From NCBI RefSeq assembly GCF_003425685.1, contig NZ_QJKM01000018.1, forward strand, positions 42,692 to 106,691: 64,000 nucleotides of DNA, read 5' to 3'. The notes beneath the pieces were generated by a model. That model was not told the origin of the DNA and searched no databases. It saw only the letters and a list, made by a program, of their open reading frames with translations. The position numbers and the translations under genes are program-made. Within the stretch, counting starts at the first letter, position 1. Each line of letters starts with the position of its first letter. The stretch comes from Rhizobium terrae (GTDB taxonomy: Bacteria; Pseudomonadota; Alphaproteobacteria; Rhizobiales; Rhizobiaceae). Below, one piece after another: positions 41,488 through 50,396 of the stretch.

Positions 41488-42065
41488 GTTTTTATCCTCG
41501 GGTTGAGCTCGGTTCGGTCTTGGGTTTCGAACCGGGGAATTTGTGTTTGCAGTGTTCATATCGGACCGATCGGTTCGATCCGAAAGCCCCCCATTTAGGA
41601 GACTGCTGTCAACGAAATGTTGACAGCGAAAATGCTGCGGCGCGAATGCTCGTAAAAAGTGCTGAGTAGGCTAATTTCCGAAGAAATGCCACGAATAAAC
41701 CGATTAAGTTACGGTTTTGTAAGGTAAATAACGAGCAGAAACATGTAGATAGCAGGCCCGGAAGGGAATTGCTCCCATCGCGTGCAAATTTTGGTTCAAC
41801 TTGGATTTTTTAGGGCTTTTTTGTGGCCGTAAAATTCAGCAACGGCTTTTCAAGCTTTTCACAAAACTGTGATATTCAAAAATCGCGAAATTTTTACATG
41901 CACGATCAATGCCTTTTTCGTGATCGTCGTGCCTTGATTTGATGCGTTGCAGCAAAAAAATAGACCGCCTCTTGAACGCCGGGCATGAAAAATGACCGTC
42001 GCTCCGGGCGGCCATTTCTCCTACCCATTGTCAGGACGCCCATTATAGAGAGGGCGGGACGAATT
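41488..42065. other. AT-rich region upstream of the GDYY array
   Basis: About 580 bases between the array and the DUF2147 gene. It is much more AT-rich than the window as a whole, especially 41690-41960. Besides the palindrome at 41605-41627, an imperfect hairpin lies near 41900-41932. No protein-coding frame is convincing. It may hold a small RNA or several promoters. Confidence 0.4.
41605..41627. promoter_or_regulatory. Perfect palindrome upstream of the GDYY array
   Basis: GCTGTCAAC and GTTGACAGC are perfect nine-base arms around GAAAT. The site is 118-140 bases upstream of the first array gene. It is a candidate operator or leader hairpin for the whole set. No similar palindrome was noticed in the internal spacers. 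Confidence 0.5.
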
Positions 42066-42404
42066 TCAGAGCCGGGTCCAGGTCTGGGATTTGCAGAAAA
42101 TCGTCATGACGCAACCCTTCATCTTCAGCGAATTGCCGCTCACCGATCCGGAACCGCTGTAGGTCTTGTCTTCGGCGGGGTCGGTGATCTCGCCGCTATA
42201 TTCGCCGTCCTTGCCGGAAAGCCGGCCGATCTGCTTGCCGGCGTGTTTGCCGGTCTTGAGCGTCACGCAATAGGCGCTGCCGCATTTGCCGATCGCGGCC
42301 GTCTCGCCGCTGGCGGTCTTCCAGTTGCCTTCGATCGGTTCGGCGGCATGGCTGGCGGTAGCGCCGAGCGCCAGCGCGGCGGTGACCAGGAATGTACGTA
42401 TCAT
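42066..42404 (-). CDS. DUF2147 family secreted protein
   Basis: A 112-residue protein with a signal peptide (MIRTFLVTAALALGATASHA) and a DUF2147 domain starting PIEGNWKTASGETAAIG and including CVTLKTGKHAG and a Cys-containing MKGCVMTIFCKSQTW end. The family is a small beta-barrel-like domain of periplasmic or secreted proteins with no defined biochemical role. The start has AAAGGAGGAG upstream. A LiuR-like TTACGCACACGTAAA stretch lies at about 42504-42518. Confidence 0.9.
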   Translation of the reverse strand: MIRTFLVTAALALGATASHAAEPIEGNWKTASGETAAIGKCGSAYCVTLKTGKHAGKQIGRLSGKDGEYSGEITDPAEDKTYSGSGSVSGNSLKMKGCVMTIFCKSQTWTRL

Positions 42405-42905
42405 CGTGGATTCTCCTCCTTTTCCATCGGCGGGCGGTGATCGGCGCCGCCGTCTGACTTCCTCCAGGCGGCGTCCCTCTGCGCCAGCTTTCCGAACGCT
42501 AGCTTACGCACACGTAAAGGTAAATAGTGCCTGCGGCTTGCCGGGCAGGATTTTTGGAAGCTTGCGACCGTTGTTTTGGCGCGTGCGAAAAACGCAAACC
42601 GGATTCTTGGTTACGGATCGGTTGAGATCCATGTCTGAATTTTCCGTAACATCTGCCACGGAATCCTTAAAATGCAAGGCATCCCATGTTTAACAAAAGC
42701 CCAAATTTACCAACTATTTGAACTTTATTTTCCGCAGGTTAATCATGCTTTTTAGGCGTCTTTTGGAAGGTTTGGGAGATAGTGGACCCATCAAGACGAG
42801 CGGGACAACCCGCCGGCCGGAAGGATCGAAAGAGCCGCATCAAGACGGCGGTCCGGATGGAAAAACAGGGCAGACGAACAACAGGCTTTAACAGGGATCA
42901 AACCG
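42405..42905. other. Intergenic region upstream of the SEL1-like gene
   Basis: About 500 bases between the divergent DUF2147 and SEL1-like genes. 42655-42750 is AT-rich and includes GTTTAACAAA and GGTTAATCATG segments that could be promoter or cell-cycle regulator half-sites. No gene was recognised. Confidence 0.35.
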
Positions 42906-43172
42906 ATGGCACGCTTTGAAATGAACAATTCCGGAATGGCCACCATGGGTGGCGAAACCCGCGCCGACACCTTCTGCGAAATGGGGCTGATGTATGCGAC
43001 CGGCCGCGGTTGCGATATCGACCTCGTCTCCGCCCACAAATGGCTCAACATCGCCGCGATCAAGGGTTCCGAGCGGGCCGCCGAGCTGCGCGCCGACCTT
43101 GCCCAGACGATGAGCAAGATGGAACTCGCCGCCGCGCTGCGCGCCGCCCGCGAATGGATGACCATGCACTGA
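42906..43172 (+). CDS. SEL1-like repeat small protein
   Basis: An 88-residue protein with one SEL1-like helical repeat: FCEMGLMYATGRGCDIDLVSAHKWLNIAAIKGSERAAEL near residues 23-61. SEL1 repeats mediate protein contacts. It has no signal peptide. Length fits the small SEL1-like proteins common in Rhizobiaceae. It is preceded by an unusually long upstream region and followed by a strong hairpin terminator. Confidence 0.85.
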   Translation: MARFEMNNSGMATMGGETRADTFCEMGLMYATGRGCDIDLVSAHKWLNIAAIKGSERAAELRADLAQTMSKMELAAALRAAREWMTMH

Positions 43173-43297
43173 GCCGAAGGCCGCGGCCGGCTCGAGAGAT
43201 TTATCGGCCCCGCAAGAGGGCCGGGGAGAAAACCAGAACAAGTCCAAGAGGGGACTGGGCGTTCGACCCGCACGGGGACGATGCTCCGAAAATTGAG

Positions 43298-43340
43298 ACC
43301 GCGACCGGCAGGGAACAAGGCCGGCGCGGTCGTTTTCTTT
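43298..43340 (+). terminator. Intrinsic terminator after the SEL1-like gene
   Basis: ACCGCGACCGGC (43298-43309) pairs with GCCGGCGCGGT (43320-43330) with one mismatch or bulge and is followed by CGTTTTCTTT. It lies about 125 bases past the SEL1-like stop and just before the convergent aminotransferase end. Confidence 0.7.
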
Positions 43341-44452
43341 CATCCGATGGCTTTCAATACCTCCGGCAGCGCTTCTTCCAGGAGAAGCATGTCCGATTCG
43401 GGCCCCGTGCTCACGCGGATGCAGCGGTTGAGAGGGGCCACCCCCGGCATGCGGATGAAGACCCCGTGTTCCATCAGCCCATCGACGATGGCGCGGGCAT
43501 GGGCGCCGTCGCGGCCGCAGTCGATCGCCACGAAATTCGTGGCGGACGGCAGTGGCTTCAATCCGTTGGCCTTGGCGATATCGGCAATCCTGTCGCGCGA
43601 TGTCGCAATCTGTCCGATGACGGTCCGGAGATAGGCCTGGTCCTTCAGCGCCGCGAGGGCCGACGCGACGCCGATCCGGTTCATGCCGAAATGGTTGCGG
43701 ATCTTGTCGAAGGCCTGAACCGTGCCGGGCGTCGAGATGGCGTAGCCGACGCGCGAACCCGCCATGCCGTAGGCTTTCGAGAAGGTACGGGTACGGATGA
43801 CGTTCGGCCGGTCGATGAGCGCGGAGATATCGGGCGTCGCGCCCGCAGGTCCCGTTTCGCAATAGGCCTCGTCCAGGATCAGAAGACAGGTTTCCGGCAC
43901 CGCCTTGGCAAAGGCGACGATGCTGTCTGCGTCCCACCAGCTCCCCATCGGATTGTCCGGATTGGCGAAATAGACGAGCGGTGCGTTTTCCCGGCGCACC
44001 GCCTCCATCAGCCCGTCGAGATTTTCCCGGTCGTCCACATAAGGCACGGTGACGAGCCTGCCCCCGTGGCCGGCGACATGGAAGTTGAAGGTCGGATAGG
44101 CGCCGAACGAGGTGACGACCGGCATGCCCGGTTCGATCACCAGGCGGACGATCAGCCCGAGCAGACAATCTATGCCTTCTCCGACGGTTATGTTGTCGGC
44201 GGCGCAGCCGAGATGGGCGGCGAGCGCCTGTTTCAATTCGAAATTTTCGGGATCGGCATATTTCCACGTGCTCCCGGCTGCCGCAGCAATCGCCTCGATG
44301 ACCGAGGGGGCGGGGCCGAAGCCGTTTTCATTGGCGCCGATGCGCGCTTTCACCGCAAGCCCCCTGTTGCGCTCGATGGCCTCGGGGCCGACGAAGGGAA
44401 CGGTCGCCGGAAGGGCGCTGATCAGCGGTGTAAAGCGCGAGAATGCGGGCAT
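43340..44452 (-). CDS. HisC-like PLP-dependent aminotransferase
   Basis: A 370-residue fold-type I aminotransferase resembling histidinol-phosphate aminotransferase. Visible motifs are ANENGFGPAPSVIEAIA, GEGIDCLLGLIVRL, YFANPDNPMGSWW, LLILDEAYCE and RTRTFSKAYGMAGSRVGYAI with the PLP lysine. Differences from HisC, and its position beside a LysR regulator outside the his operon, suggest a paralogue for another amino acid or phosphonate. The ATG at 44452 is preferred by homology; a longer frame begins at 44500. The LysR gene ends 75 bases upstream. Confidence 0.85.
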   Translation of the reverse strand: MPAFSRFTPLISALPATVPFVGPEAIERNRGLAVKARIGANENGFGPAPSVIEAIAAAAGSTWKYADPENFELKQALAAHLGCAADNITVGEGIDCLLGLIVRLVIEPGMPVVTSFGAYPTFNFHVAGHGGRLVTVPYVDDRENLDGLMEAVRRENAPLVYFANPDNPMGSWWDADSIVAFAKAVPETCLLILDEAYCETGPAGATPDISALIDRPNVIRTRTFSKAYGMAGSRVGYAISTPGTVQAFDKIRNHFGMNRIGVASALAALKDQAYLRTVIGQIATSRDRIADIAKANGLKPLPSATNFVAIDCGRDGAHARAIVDGLMEHGVFIRMPGVAPLNRCIRVSTGPESDMLLLEEALPEVLKAIG

Positions 44453-44526
44453 GGGTTGTGTCCGGGTTTCGAAAATCGGCACACAATAAGGGTGATTCAT
44501 CGCCGCGCAAGCCGCTACCGGACGGT

Positions 44527-45390
44527 TTAGGACCTGTCTCCGCTGAATCTTTTCTCTTCCCGGCGGAAAAGTTCGTCCAGCCTTTCGATCACCTGGCGCA
44601 CCTCCGGCCGGTGCCGGTCGTCGTCATTGGCGACGATCCACATCGTGTATGTCAACTCGCCGATGATATCACCTTTGCGCGTCAGCCCGGCCAGCGAATC
44701 GCCGACGAAACAGGGCAGCACGCCGTATCCGTTGCCTCCGGCGATCAATCTCGGCAGGAGGTCCGGCGAATTCGTCCAGGTGCGGATCGCGGCTTCATGA
44801 TTCTCGAAAACCCATCTGTCGGCCGGCATATGGGCGTTTTCGGTGCCGATCGACACCCAGGGAGTGTTCTCGTCTTCGGCAAGGCCGCTCGCCTTATAGA
44901 TGGCGTGGGCGACGGCGACCGAGCGGCGGATGGCGATATTGCCCGTTTCCGGCCGGTAGCCGACGATCCCCACATCCGCTTCGCGATAGGTGAAATCCAT
45001 GCCCTTGTGCAGCGATTTGCAGCAGAGCCGGAACCGGTCCTGCGCGTCGCGGATATCCGCGGTGCGGCTGGCGATGAAGGCGGAAAGCCATGCGTTCGAC
45101 CCGATCGAGACGATCGGCATGGCGAAGGCCTGCCCCTTCCAGTCGGCGATGCTGTCGGCAGTGCGCTGCATGGCGCGCACGTGTTGGAGCAGCGTCTCGC
45201 CGTCCGGCGCCAGGCGGTATCCCTGCTGGCTGCGCACGAAAAGCGTGCGCCCCGTGGTGCGCTCGAGCGAGAGCATCCGCCGGCCGATCGTCGGCGGGCT
45301 GATGCCGGTCCGGGCGGCCGCGCCGCTCAGGCCCCCTTCGGTCGCCACGTGCAGGAAAAGCTTCAGGTCGTCCCAATCCGCATCCGTCAT
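44527..45390 (-). CDS. LysR-family transcriptional regulator
   Basis: A 287-residue LysR regulator with helix-turn-helix at about residues 5-60 (LKLFLHVATEGGLSGAAARTG, PPTIGRRMLSLER). The effector domain includes IVSIGSNAWLSAFIASRTADIR. The ATG at 45390 has AGGTGG five bases upstream. It is followed on the same strand by the HisC-like aminotransferase, so it may regulate that gene or the divergent small frame at 45539. An eight-base palindrome lies just upstream. Confidence 0.88.
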   Translation of the reverse strand: MTDADWDDLKLFLHVATEGGLSGAAARTGISPPTIGRRMLSLERTTGRTLFVRSQQGYRLAPDGETLLQHVRAMQRTADSIADWKGQAFAMPIVSIGSNAWLSAFIASRTADIRDAQDRFRLCCKSLHKGMDFTYREADVGIVGYRPETGNIAIRRSVAVAHAIYKASGLAEDENTPWVSIGTENAHMPADRWVFENHEAAIRTWTNSPDLLPRLIAGGNGYGVLPCFVGDSLAGLTRKGDIIGELTYTMWIVANDDDRHRPEVRQVIERLDELFRREEKRFSGDRS

Positions 45391-45434
45391 CAACGCCACC
45401 TATCGACAGGCATCCTGTAGGCGGTCGACGCCTT

Positions 45435-45456
45435 TTTCATCCCTTCATGGATGAAA
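45435..45456. promoter_or_regulatory. Palindrome upstream of the LysR gene
   Basis: TTTCATCC (45435-45442) and GGATGAAA (45449-45456) are perfect arms six bases apart. The site is 45-66 bases upstream of the LysR start and is a candidate LysR binding site. Confidence 0.5.
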
Positions 45457-45538
45457 GGCACCTTTCTTCCGCGCCTCTACAAGCCGGCATCGCCGCGCAT
45501 TAGCTCGGTCCCATCACATTATAGATGGAGTGACCACC

Positions 45539-45784
45539 ATGCTTCTCAACTGGGTCAGGCTTTTCGAGCAATGGAAGAGGGAAGATCGCAAGCGCAGCCG
45601 TCATCCTTTTGCCGATCCTCTGGAAGGCGCCGAATGGTGCGGGCTTCTGTGGATCGTGCCGCTCCTGTCGCGGCTGTCGGGTAGCCGGAACGATCGGCAG
45701 CGGCTAAAATCCGGTCGCCGGCCGCGACGTCTGGCGGCCGTCCCGAAGCGTTCTAGTGGCTGGTCTCGAAGCTCAGCCGGATGA
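45539..45784 (+). CDS. Possible small protein (81 aa)
   Basis: A frame from ATG 45539, with TGGAG eight bases upstream, encodes MLLNWVRLFEQWKREDRKRS followed by HPFADPLEGAEWCGLLWIVP and a basic tail. It overlaps the end of the PilZ-like gene on the opposite strand by about 30 bases, and the C-terminal third looks non-native. The first 45 residues are the most protein-like. Confidence 0.35.
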   Translation: MLLNWVRLFEQWKREDRKRSRHPFADPLEGAEWCGLLWIVPLLSRLSGSRNDRQRLKSGRRPRRLAAVPKRSSGWSRSSAG

Positions 45785-46106
45785 CGTGATGCAGGAATTC
45801 GGCATCGATCAGCATGTTGAAGCCGATAGTGACCTTTTCCTCCTCGCGGCGGATCAGGGTGCAGCCGATATCGTCATGGATGCCGAGGATCTCCAGGAAG
45901 AAGTTGTTCGGCACCGGCAGGTGGGGGCTGACTTCGAGTTCTGCGCCGGAAAGCGAAATGGTGCGGATCAGGCAGCGGAAGCTCGTCTTCGTGCTGAGAT
46001 GGCGGCCGACGAAGATGATCTTGCCCGGCCGGTCGATGGCGAATTTTTCGAAGGCCAGTTCGCGCGAACCGTTTTGTCTCGTATCCGGATCCGTGTTCAA
46101 GGGCAT
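45753..46106 (-). CDS. PilZ-like domain protein (degenerate)
   Basis: A 117-residue small beta-barrel protein of PilZ type. The conserved second motif appears as ISLSGAELEVS near residue 50, and later strands (NFFLEILG, GCTLIRREEEKVTIGF) fit. The canonical N-terminal RxxxR c-di-GMP-binding motif is not seen, so nucleotide binding is doubtful. The ATG at 46106 has AGGAGG five bases upstream. Such proteins may act through partner contacts rather than c-di-GMP. Confidence 0.75.
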   Translation of the reverse strand: MPLNTDPDTRQNGSRELAFEKFAIDRPGKIIFVGRHLSTKTSFRCLIRTISLSGAELEVSPHLPVPNNFFLEILGIHDDIGCTLIRREEEKVTIGFNMLIDAEFLHHVIRLSFETSH

Positions 46107-46387
46107 GACACCCTCCTGTTTTCTCTACGATGTGACTATATTCCTTTTCCGCTGACACATTCTGAAACGGAAATGTAAAATGCTGCCGATTGGCGGGAAT
46201 CACGCTAAAAAATCAGACATCTGATCGTTCCGAAGGCGGTTTTTCCTGTTTGTATGTGACAGCTGCGAACGCAAAGCATGGAATGAGGCATGTCGCGTTG
46301 TTGACGGCCTGATGTCGCGGCGATACCCCTTGGATCTGGATGATCGGTGCTATCTCATCGAAAACCATGATCGGCGGGGAGTGAAGC

Positions 46388-47617
46388 GTGACGGGCAGGT
46401 TGGTGATTGTAGGCGCGGGCCAGGCGGGCTTCGCGCTCGCTGCAAAGCTCAGGGCTTTGAAGGATACGCGGCCGATCACCATCATCGGCTCCGAGGATGT
46501 GATTCCCTACCAGCGGCCGCCGCTTTCCAAGAAATACCTTTTGGGTGAGATGGAGTTCGACCGGCTGACCTTCCGGCCCGCAAGCTGGTTTCCCGAAAAC
46601 AATGTCGAAATCCTGCTTTCGACCTATGTGGAGGAAATCGACCGCCAGGCGAAGCGCGTGCGCATGCAGGACGGCGCGACCCTCGAATACGACACCCTGG
46701 CGCTCGCCACCGGCTCGACGGCGCGCACCCTGCCGGCAAGCGTCGGCGGCGATCTCGACGGCGTCTTCACCGTGCGCGACAAGCGCGATGCCGACCTGCT
46801 TGCCGGCGAGATGAAGCCGGGAAGGCGACTCCTTATTATAGGCGGCGGTTATATCGGCCTCGAAGCGGCGGCGGTCGCCCGCCATCTGGGTCTCGAAGTG
46901 ACGCTCATTGAAATGGCCGATCGCATCCTCCAGCGCGTGGCGGCCAGCGAGACTGCCGACGCCATGCGCGAGATCCATGAGAAGCATGGGGTCGTCATCC
47001 GCGAAAAGACCGGCCTGCACCGACTGATCGGCGGCGGCGGCCCGCAAGGAAACCACGTGCATGCCGCCGAGCTTTCCGACGGCAGCACGATCGAGGTGGA
47101 TTTCGTCATCGTCGGCATCGGCGTGACGCCGAACGATCGGCTCGCCCAGGACTGCGGCCTCGATGTCGGCAACGGCATCGTCGTCGATGAATTCGCCCGC
47201 ACCTCCGATCCGTCGATCTTCGCCATGGGCGATTGCGCCATGCTGCCCTGGAAGGGCAGGCGCATCCGTCTCGAATCGGTGCAGAACGCCGTCGATCAGG
47301 CCGAGGCCGCCGCCGCCGTGATGGCCGGCGGCGACACGCCCTATGATGCAAAACCATGGTTCTGGTCCGACCAATATGACGTGAAGCTGCAGATTGCCGG
47401 TTTCAACATGGGTTATGACGACACGCTGGTCCGCCCCGGTGCCCGCGAAGGCAGTCTTTCCATCTGGTATTTCCGGGAGAGCAGGTTCATCGCCGTCGAT
47501 GCGATCAACGACGCCAAGGCCTATGTGAGCGGCAAGAAGATGCTCGAAACGGGTACTGAACCCGACAGGGCGATCCTTGCCGATCCTTCCGCAGACCTGA
47601 AACAGCTTCTCGCCTGA
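46388..47617 (+). CDS. Ferredoxin/rubredoxin reductase-type FAD oxidoreductase
   Basis: A 409-residue NAD(P)H-dependent flavoprotein, usually the electron donor for a ferredoxin serving a cytochrome P450 or Rieske oxygenase. FAD motif VIVGAGQAGFALAAKLR at residue 5, the ferredoxin-reductase YQRPPLSKKYLLGE segment near 40, NAD motif LLIIGGGYIGLEAAAVARHLGL near 148, and FAD contact SIFAMGDCAMLP near 280. A GTG start follows GGGGAG. The aldolase gene begins 13 bases downstream, indicating an operon. No P450 or ferredoxin gene is adjacent. Confidence 0.92.
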   Translation: MTGRLVIVGAGQAGFALAAKLRALKDTRPITIIGSEDVIPYQRPPLSKKYLLGEMEFDRLTFRPASWFPENNVEILLSTYVEEIDRQAKRVRMQDGATLEYDTLALATGSTARTLPASVGGDLDGVFTVRDKRDADLLAGEMKPGRRLLIIGGGYIGLEAAAVARHLGLEVTLIEMADRILQRVAASETADAMREIHEKHGVVIREKTGLHRLIGGGGPQGNHVHAAELSDGSTIEVDFVIVGIGVTPNDRLAQDCGLDVGNGIVVDEFARTSDPSIFAMGDCAMLPWKGRRIRLESVQNAVDQAEAAAAVMAGGDTPYDAKPWFWSDQYDVKLQIAGFNMGYDDTLVRPGAREGSLSIWYFRESRFIAVDAINDAKAYVSGKKMLETGTEPDRAILADPSADLKQLLA

Positions 47618-47630
47618 AGGGACAGACGCC

Positions 47631-48431
47631 ATGCCGGCTCCGAAGAATCACTTCAAGGCGGCCCTGAAGGCGCGCAAGCCGCAGATCGGCCTCTGGCTGA
47701 ACATGGGCGAGGCGCTGACGGCCGAGGTGGCCGGCAATGCCGGGTTCGACTGGCTGGTGATCGACGGAGAGCACGGCCCCAACGACATCCGCAGCATTCT
47801 GGCGCAGCTCCAGGCGCTCGCGGGCTCGGCCTCGGAGGTCGTGGTCCGTGCGCCGATCGGCGAAACCTGGATCATCAAGCAGCTCCTCGATATCGGCGCG
47901 CGCACGCTGCTGGTCCCCATGGTCGATTCGGCCGAACAGGCAAGGGAACTGGTCCGCGCCGTGCGTTATCCGCCCCACGGTGTGCGCGGCGTCGGCGCCG
48001 CCGTCGCGCGTGCCTCCAGATTCAACGCGATCCCCGACTATGCGGAGACGGCGGCCGACGAGATCTGCCTCGTCGTGCAGGCGGAAACCATGGCGGCGAT
48101 TCGCGATCTCGAAAACATCGCCGCGGTGGAGGGAATCGACGGCGTGTTCATCGGCCCCGCCGATCTCTCGGCCGACATGGGCTATCTCGGCCGCATGGAG
48201 GCCCCGCAGGTGCAGGAAGTGATCGAGAAGGCGATCGCCACGATCGTGAAAGCCGGAAAGGCGGCGGGCATCCTCACGTTCAGCGAATCTCTCAACCGCC
48301 ATTATCTCGATCTCGGCGCAAGCTTCGTCGCCGTTGGGGCCGACGTGACGGAATTCGCCGGCGCGCTCGCAGCCCTGGCGCGTCGCTACGGCTGCGGCAA
48401 TGGAGGCGAAAAGCCCCGCTCCGGTTACTGA
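47631..48431 (+). CDS. HpcH/HpaI-family aldolase
   Basis: A 266-residue class II pyruvate aldolase of the HpaI type, which cleaves 2-keto-3-deoxy sugars or 4-hydroxy-2-oxoheptanedioate. It has the QIGLWLNMGEALTAEVAG start, WLVIDGEHGPND with the catalytic His, LLVPMVDSAEQARELVRAVRYPP, GVRGVGAAVARASRF and VFIGPADLSADMGY with metal-site residues. It follows the oxidoreductase by 13 bases with the same direction. The exact substrate cannot be chosen among HpaI, RhmA and GarL types. Confidence 0.92.
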   Translation: MPAPKNHFKAALKARKPQIGLWLNMGEALTAEVAGNAGFDWLVIDGEHGPNDIRSILAQLQALAGSASEVVVRAPIGETWIIKQLLDIGARTLLVPMVDSAEQARELVRAVRYPPHGVRGVGAAVARASRFNAIPDYAETAADEICLVVQAETMAAIRDLENIAAVEGIDGVFIGPADLSADMGYLGRMEAPQVQEVIEKAIATIVKAGKAAGILTFSESLNRHYLDLGASFVAVGADVTEFAGALAALARRYGCGNGGEKPRSGY

Positions 48432-48606
48432 GCCGCCGGAAAAATGTGCGGAAGCTGAGGCGAAGATGGCAGGCCGGATTGCCGGCTGCTGTCAGAATCA
48501 CCCTACTCGCCATCTTGCCGGCAGGCGTCGCGACTTGGGTAAAACTTTGGGACGGTGTCACAAAAGCCTTGCATTCATGGGGGCTTCGACATAGTTAGAC
48601 CGCGAC

Positions 48607-48697
48607 GGAGAGGTGGCCGAGTGGTCGAAGGCGCTCCCCTGCTAAGGGAGTATACGTCAAAAGCGTATCGTGGGTTCGAATCCCATCTTCTCCGCCA
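48607..48697 (+). tRNA. tRNA-Ser (GCT anticodon)
   Basis: The acceptor arm GGAGAGG pairs with CTTCTCC, the discriminator is G and CCA is encoded. The anticodon stem-loop CTCCCCTGCTAAGGGAG shows GCT. A long variable arm (TATACGTCAAAAGCGTAT) is typical of serine tRNAs, and the T-arm is GTGGGTTCGAATCCCAT. It reads AGC and AGU codons. It follows the aldolase gene. No integrase or duplicated 3' end was seen, so use as an attachment site is not indicated. Confidence 0.97.
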
Positions 48698-49106
48698 TTT
48701 TCGCCCGGAATGATCTCCGGCCAGCCCCCTCGGTTTCCCCTTTTGATCGATGGCTGCGCGATTTGCCGGAATGACTGGCATCCTGCATCGGATGATTCCC
48801 CGAAACCACCCTGTCTGCAGCGCTAAGTGCCTGCCCAATAAGCTCTTTCTTAACAAAGCGTAAAATTGAACATATGCCTGTCCGCGGGTTTGTGTCCTTT
48901 CGGCAACAGACCTCTGGGAAGCGGGTTTTAGAAAGGCGTTCGGTTGAAGTTCCAGATTGCATGACCTTTCGCGTCTTGTATTTTCAAATCCGGAAGCGAG
49001 GCGGTGGATCGTCCTTCTTCTGGCAATCGACGGGGATGGGGCAGGGAACGCTGTCCTTCAGCAAAAAGAACCCAGACCCACACGAAACTTTGACTGGAGG
49101 TCAAAA
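48698..49106. other. Upstream region of the first porin gene
   Basis: About 410 bases from the tRNA to the first porin start. It contains AT-rich stretches (48840-48875) likely to include the porin promoter, implying a long untranslated leader. No gene was recognised. Confidence 0.4.
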
Positions 49107-50213
49107 ATGAACATCAAGAGCCTTCTTCTCGGCTCCGCTGCTGCCCTCGCAGCAGTATCCGGCGCTCAGGCTGCTGACGCCATCGTAGCCGCAGAACCGG
49201 AGCCGATGGAATACGTTCGCGTTTGCGACGCTTTCGGCACTGGCTACTTCTACATCCCGGGCACCGAAACCTGCCTGAAGGTCGGCGGTTACGTCCGCGT
49301 TGAAATCCAGGCTGGTCAGACCGGCCCGATCGGTTCGTACGGCGGCTCCGCAGGTGCTGGCGTATTCCCGGTTCCGGCTGCTGCCGGCGAAGACGACTAC
49401 TGGGATTTCACCGGCCGCGTTCAGCTTGACATCACTGCAAAGAGCGATACCGAGCTCGGCACGCTGACCTCTGTTGCTTCGCTCCGTTGGAACTACGGCA
49501 ACAACAACATCTGGACCGACAACACCAACGACGCCAGCATCAACGAAGCCTACATCCAGCTCGGTGGCTTCAAGATCGGTCGTTACCTGAACTGGTGGGA
49601 TAAGGGCCTGAACGGCGAAAGCGATATCCTCGCTTCCTCCAACACGACCCGCCTGAACTCCGTTGCCTACACCTACACTGGCGACACGTTCTCTGCTGGC
49701 GTTCAGCTCGACGAACTGTCCCGCACGACGGGCCAGGAAGTTGGTATCGAAGCTCTCGTTTCGGCCAAGTTCGGCGGCGTTGCATTCGACTTGCTCGGCG
49801 GTTATGACTTCGGTGCTGAAGAAGGTGCTATCCGCGCCCTCGTTTCGGCCGCTGTTGGTCCGGGCACCCTGCAGGCTTCCGTCGTATGGTCGTCTGGCGC
49901 TGGCGACAACTGGGCAGCTGGTGCTCAGTACCAGAACGCCTACTACGATCGTGGCGAATGGGCTCTTGCCGCTTCCTACGCTATCAAGGCAACCGACAAG
50001 CTCACCATCACTCCCGGTGCTACCTACTTCTGGAACACTCAGGTTGTTGCAGTCGGCAACGGCGACTGGACGGGTGACGACGCTTGGCGCGCTGGTCTGA
50101 CGGTCGACTACAAGATCGTTGACGGCCTGAACCTCAAGACGCACGTTCACTACAACGAAGTTCCGGGCGACGAGTACATCGACGGTTTCGTCCGTCTCGA
50201 CCGCACGTTCTAA
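49107..50213 (+). CDS. ropA: RopA-type outer-membrane porin, first copy
   Basis: A 368-residue beta-barrel porin of the Porin_2 family. The signal peptide MNIKSLLLGSAAALAAVSGA ends after AQA; the mature start ADAIVAAEPEPMEYVRVCDAFGTGYFYIPGTETCLKVGGYVR is the Porin_2 hallmark with its two cysteines. It ends with the outer-membrane insertion signature of a final aromatic residue (DRTF). The codon use is strongly biased, as in highly expressed genes. The ribosome binding site is CTGGAGGT. The second copy follows after 183 bases, separated by a terminator. Confidence 0.96.
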   Translation: MNIKSLLLGSAAALAAVSGAQAADAIVAAEPEPMEYVRVCDAFGTGYFYIPGTETCLKVGGYVRVEIQAGQTGPIGSYGGSAGAGVFPVPAAAGEDDYWDFTGRVQLDITAKSDTELGTLTSVASLRWNYGNNNIWTDNTNDASINEAYIQLGGFKIGRYLNWWDKGLNGESDILASSNTTRLNSVAYTYTGDTFSAGVQLDELSRTTGQEVGIEALVSAKFGGVAFDLLGGYDFGAEEGAIRALVSAAVGPGTLQASVVWSSGAGDNWAAGAQYQNAYYDRGEWALAASYAIKATDKLTITPGATYFWNTQVVAVGNGDWTGDDAWRAGLTVDYKIVDGLNLKTHVHYNEVPGDEYIDGFVRLDRTF

Positions 50214-50222
50214 TTTGACTTT

Positions 50223-50254
50223 GGCTCCCCCGGTCCGCCTGGGGGAGCCTTTCT
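50223..50254 (+). terminator. Terminator after the first porin
   Basis: GGCTCCCCC (50223-50231) and GGGGGAGCC (50241-50249) form a stem with a nine-base loop followed by TTTCT. It ends the first porin transcript nine bases after the stop codon. Confidence 0.9.
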
Positions 50255-50396
50255 ATAAGAAAAGGTGGCCTGAAGGCCTCCATATGGGGAGCTGAGACCG
50301 GGGAAACGGGCTGCTTTTGCGGCCTTTATGTGTTTGATCAATGTTCGATCATGCATGATTTAGCATTCAGAGAAAATTGACTGGAGGTCAAAAAAG

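Noticed and set aside
41878..41935. A small regulatory RNA with a terminator hairpin
   Set aside because: The hairpin is imperfect and not followed by a T-run on either strand; kept only as a note in the AT-rich region.
43010..44530. A 506-codon plus-strand frame
   Set aside because: It is antisense to the HisC-like aminotransferase and also overlaps the SEL1-like gene in another frame.
48607..49106. A tRNA-linked integrated element
   Set aside because: No integrase, excisionase or duplicated tRNA 3' end is visible near the tRNA-Ser gene.
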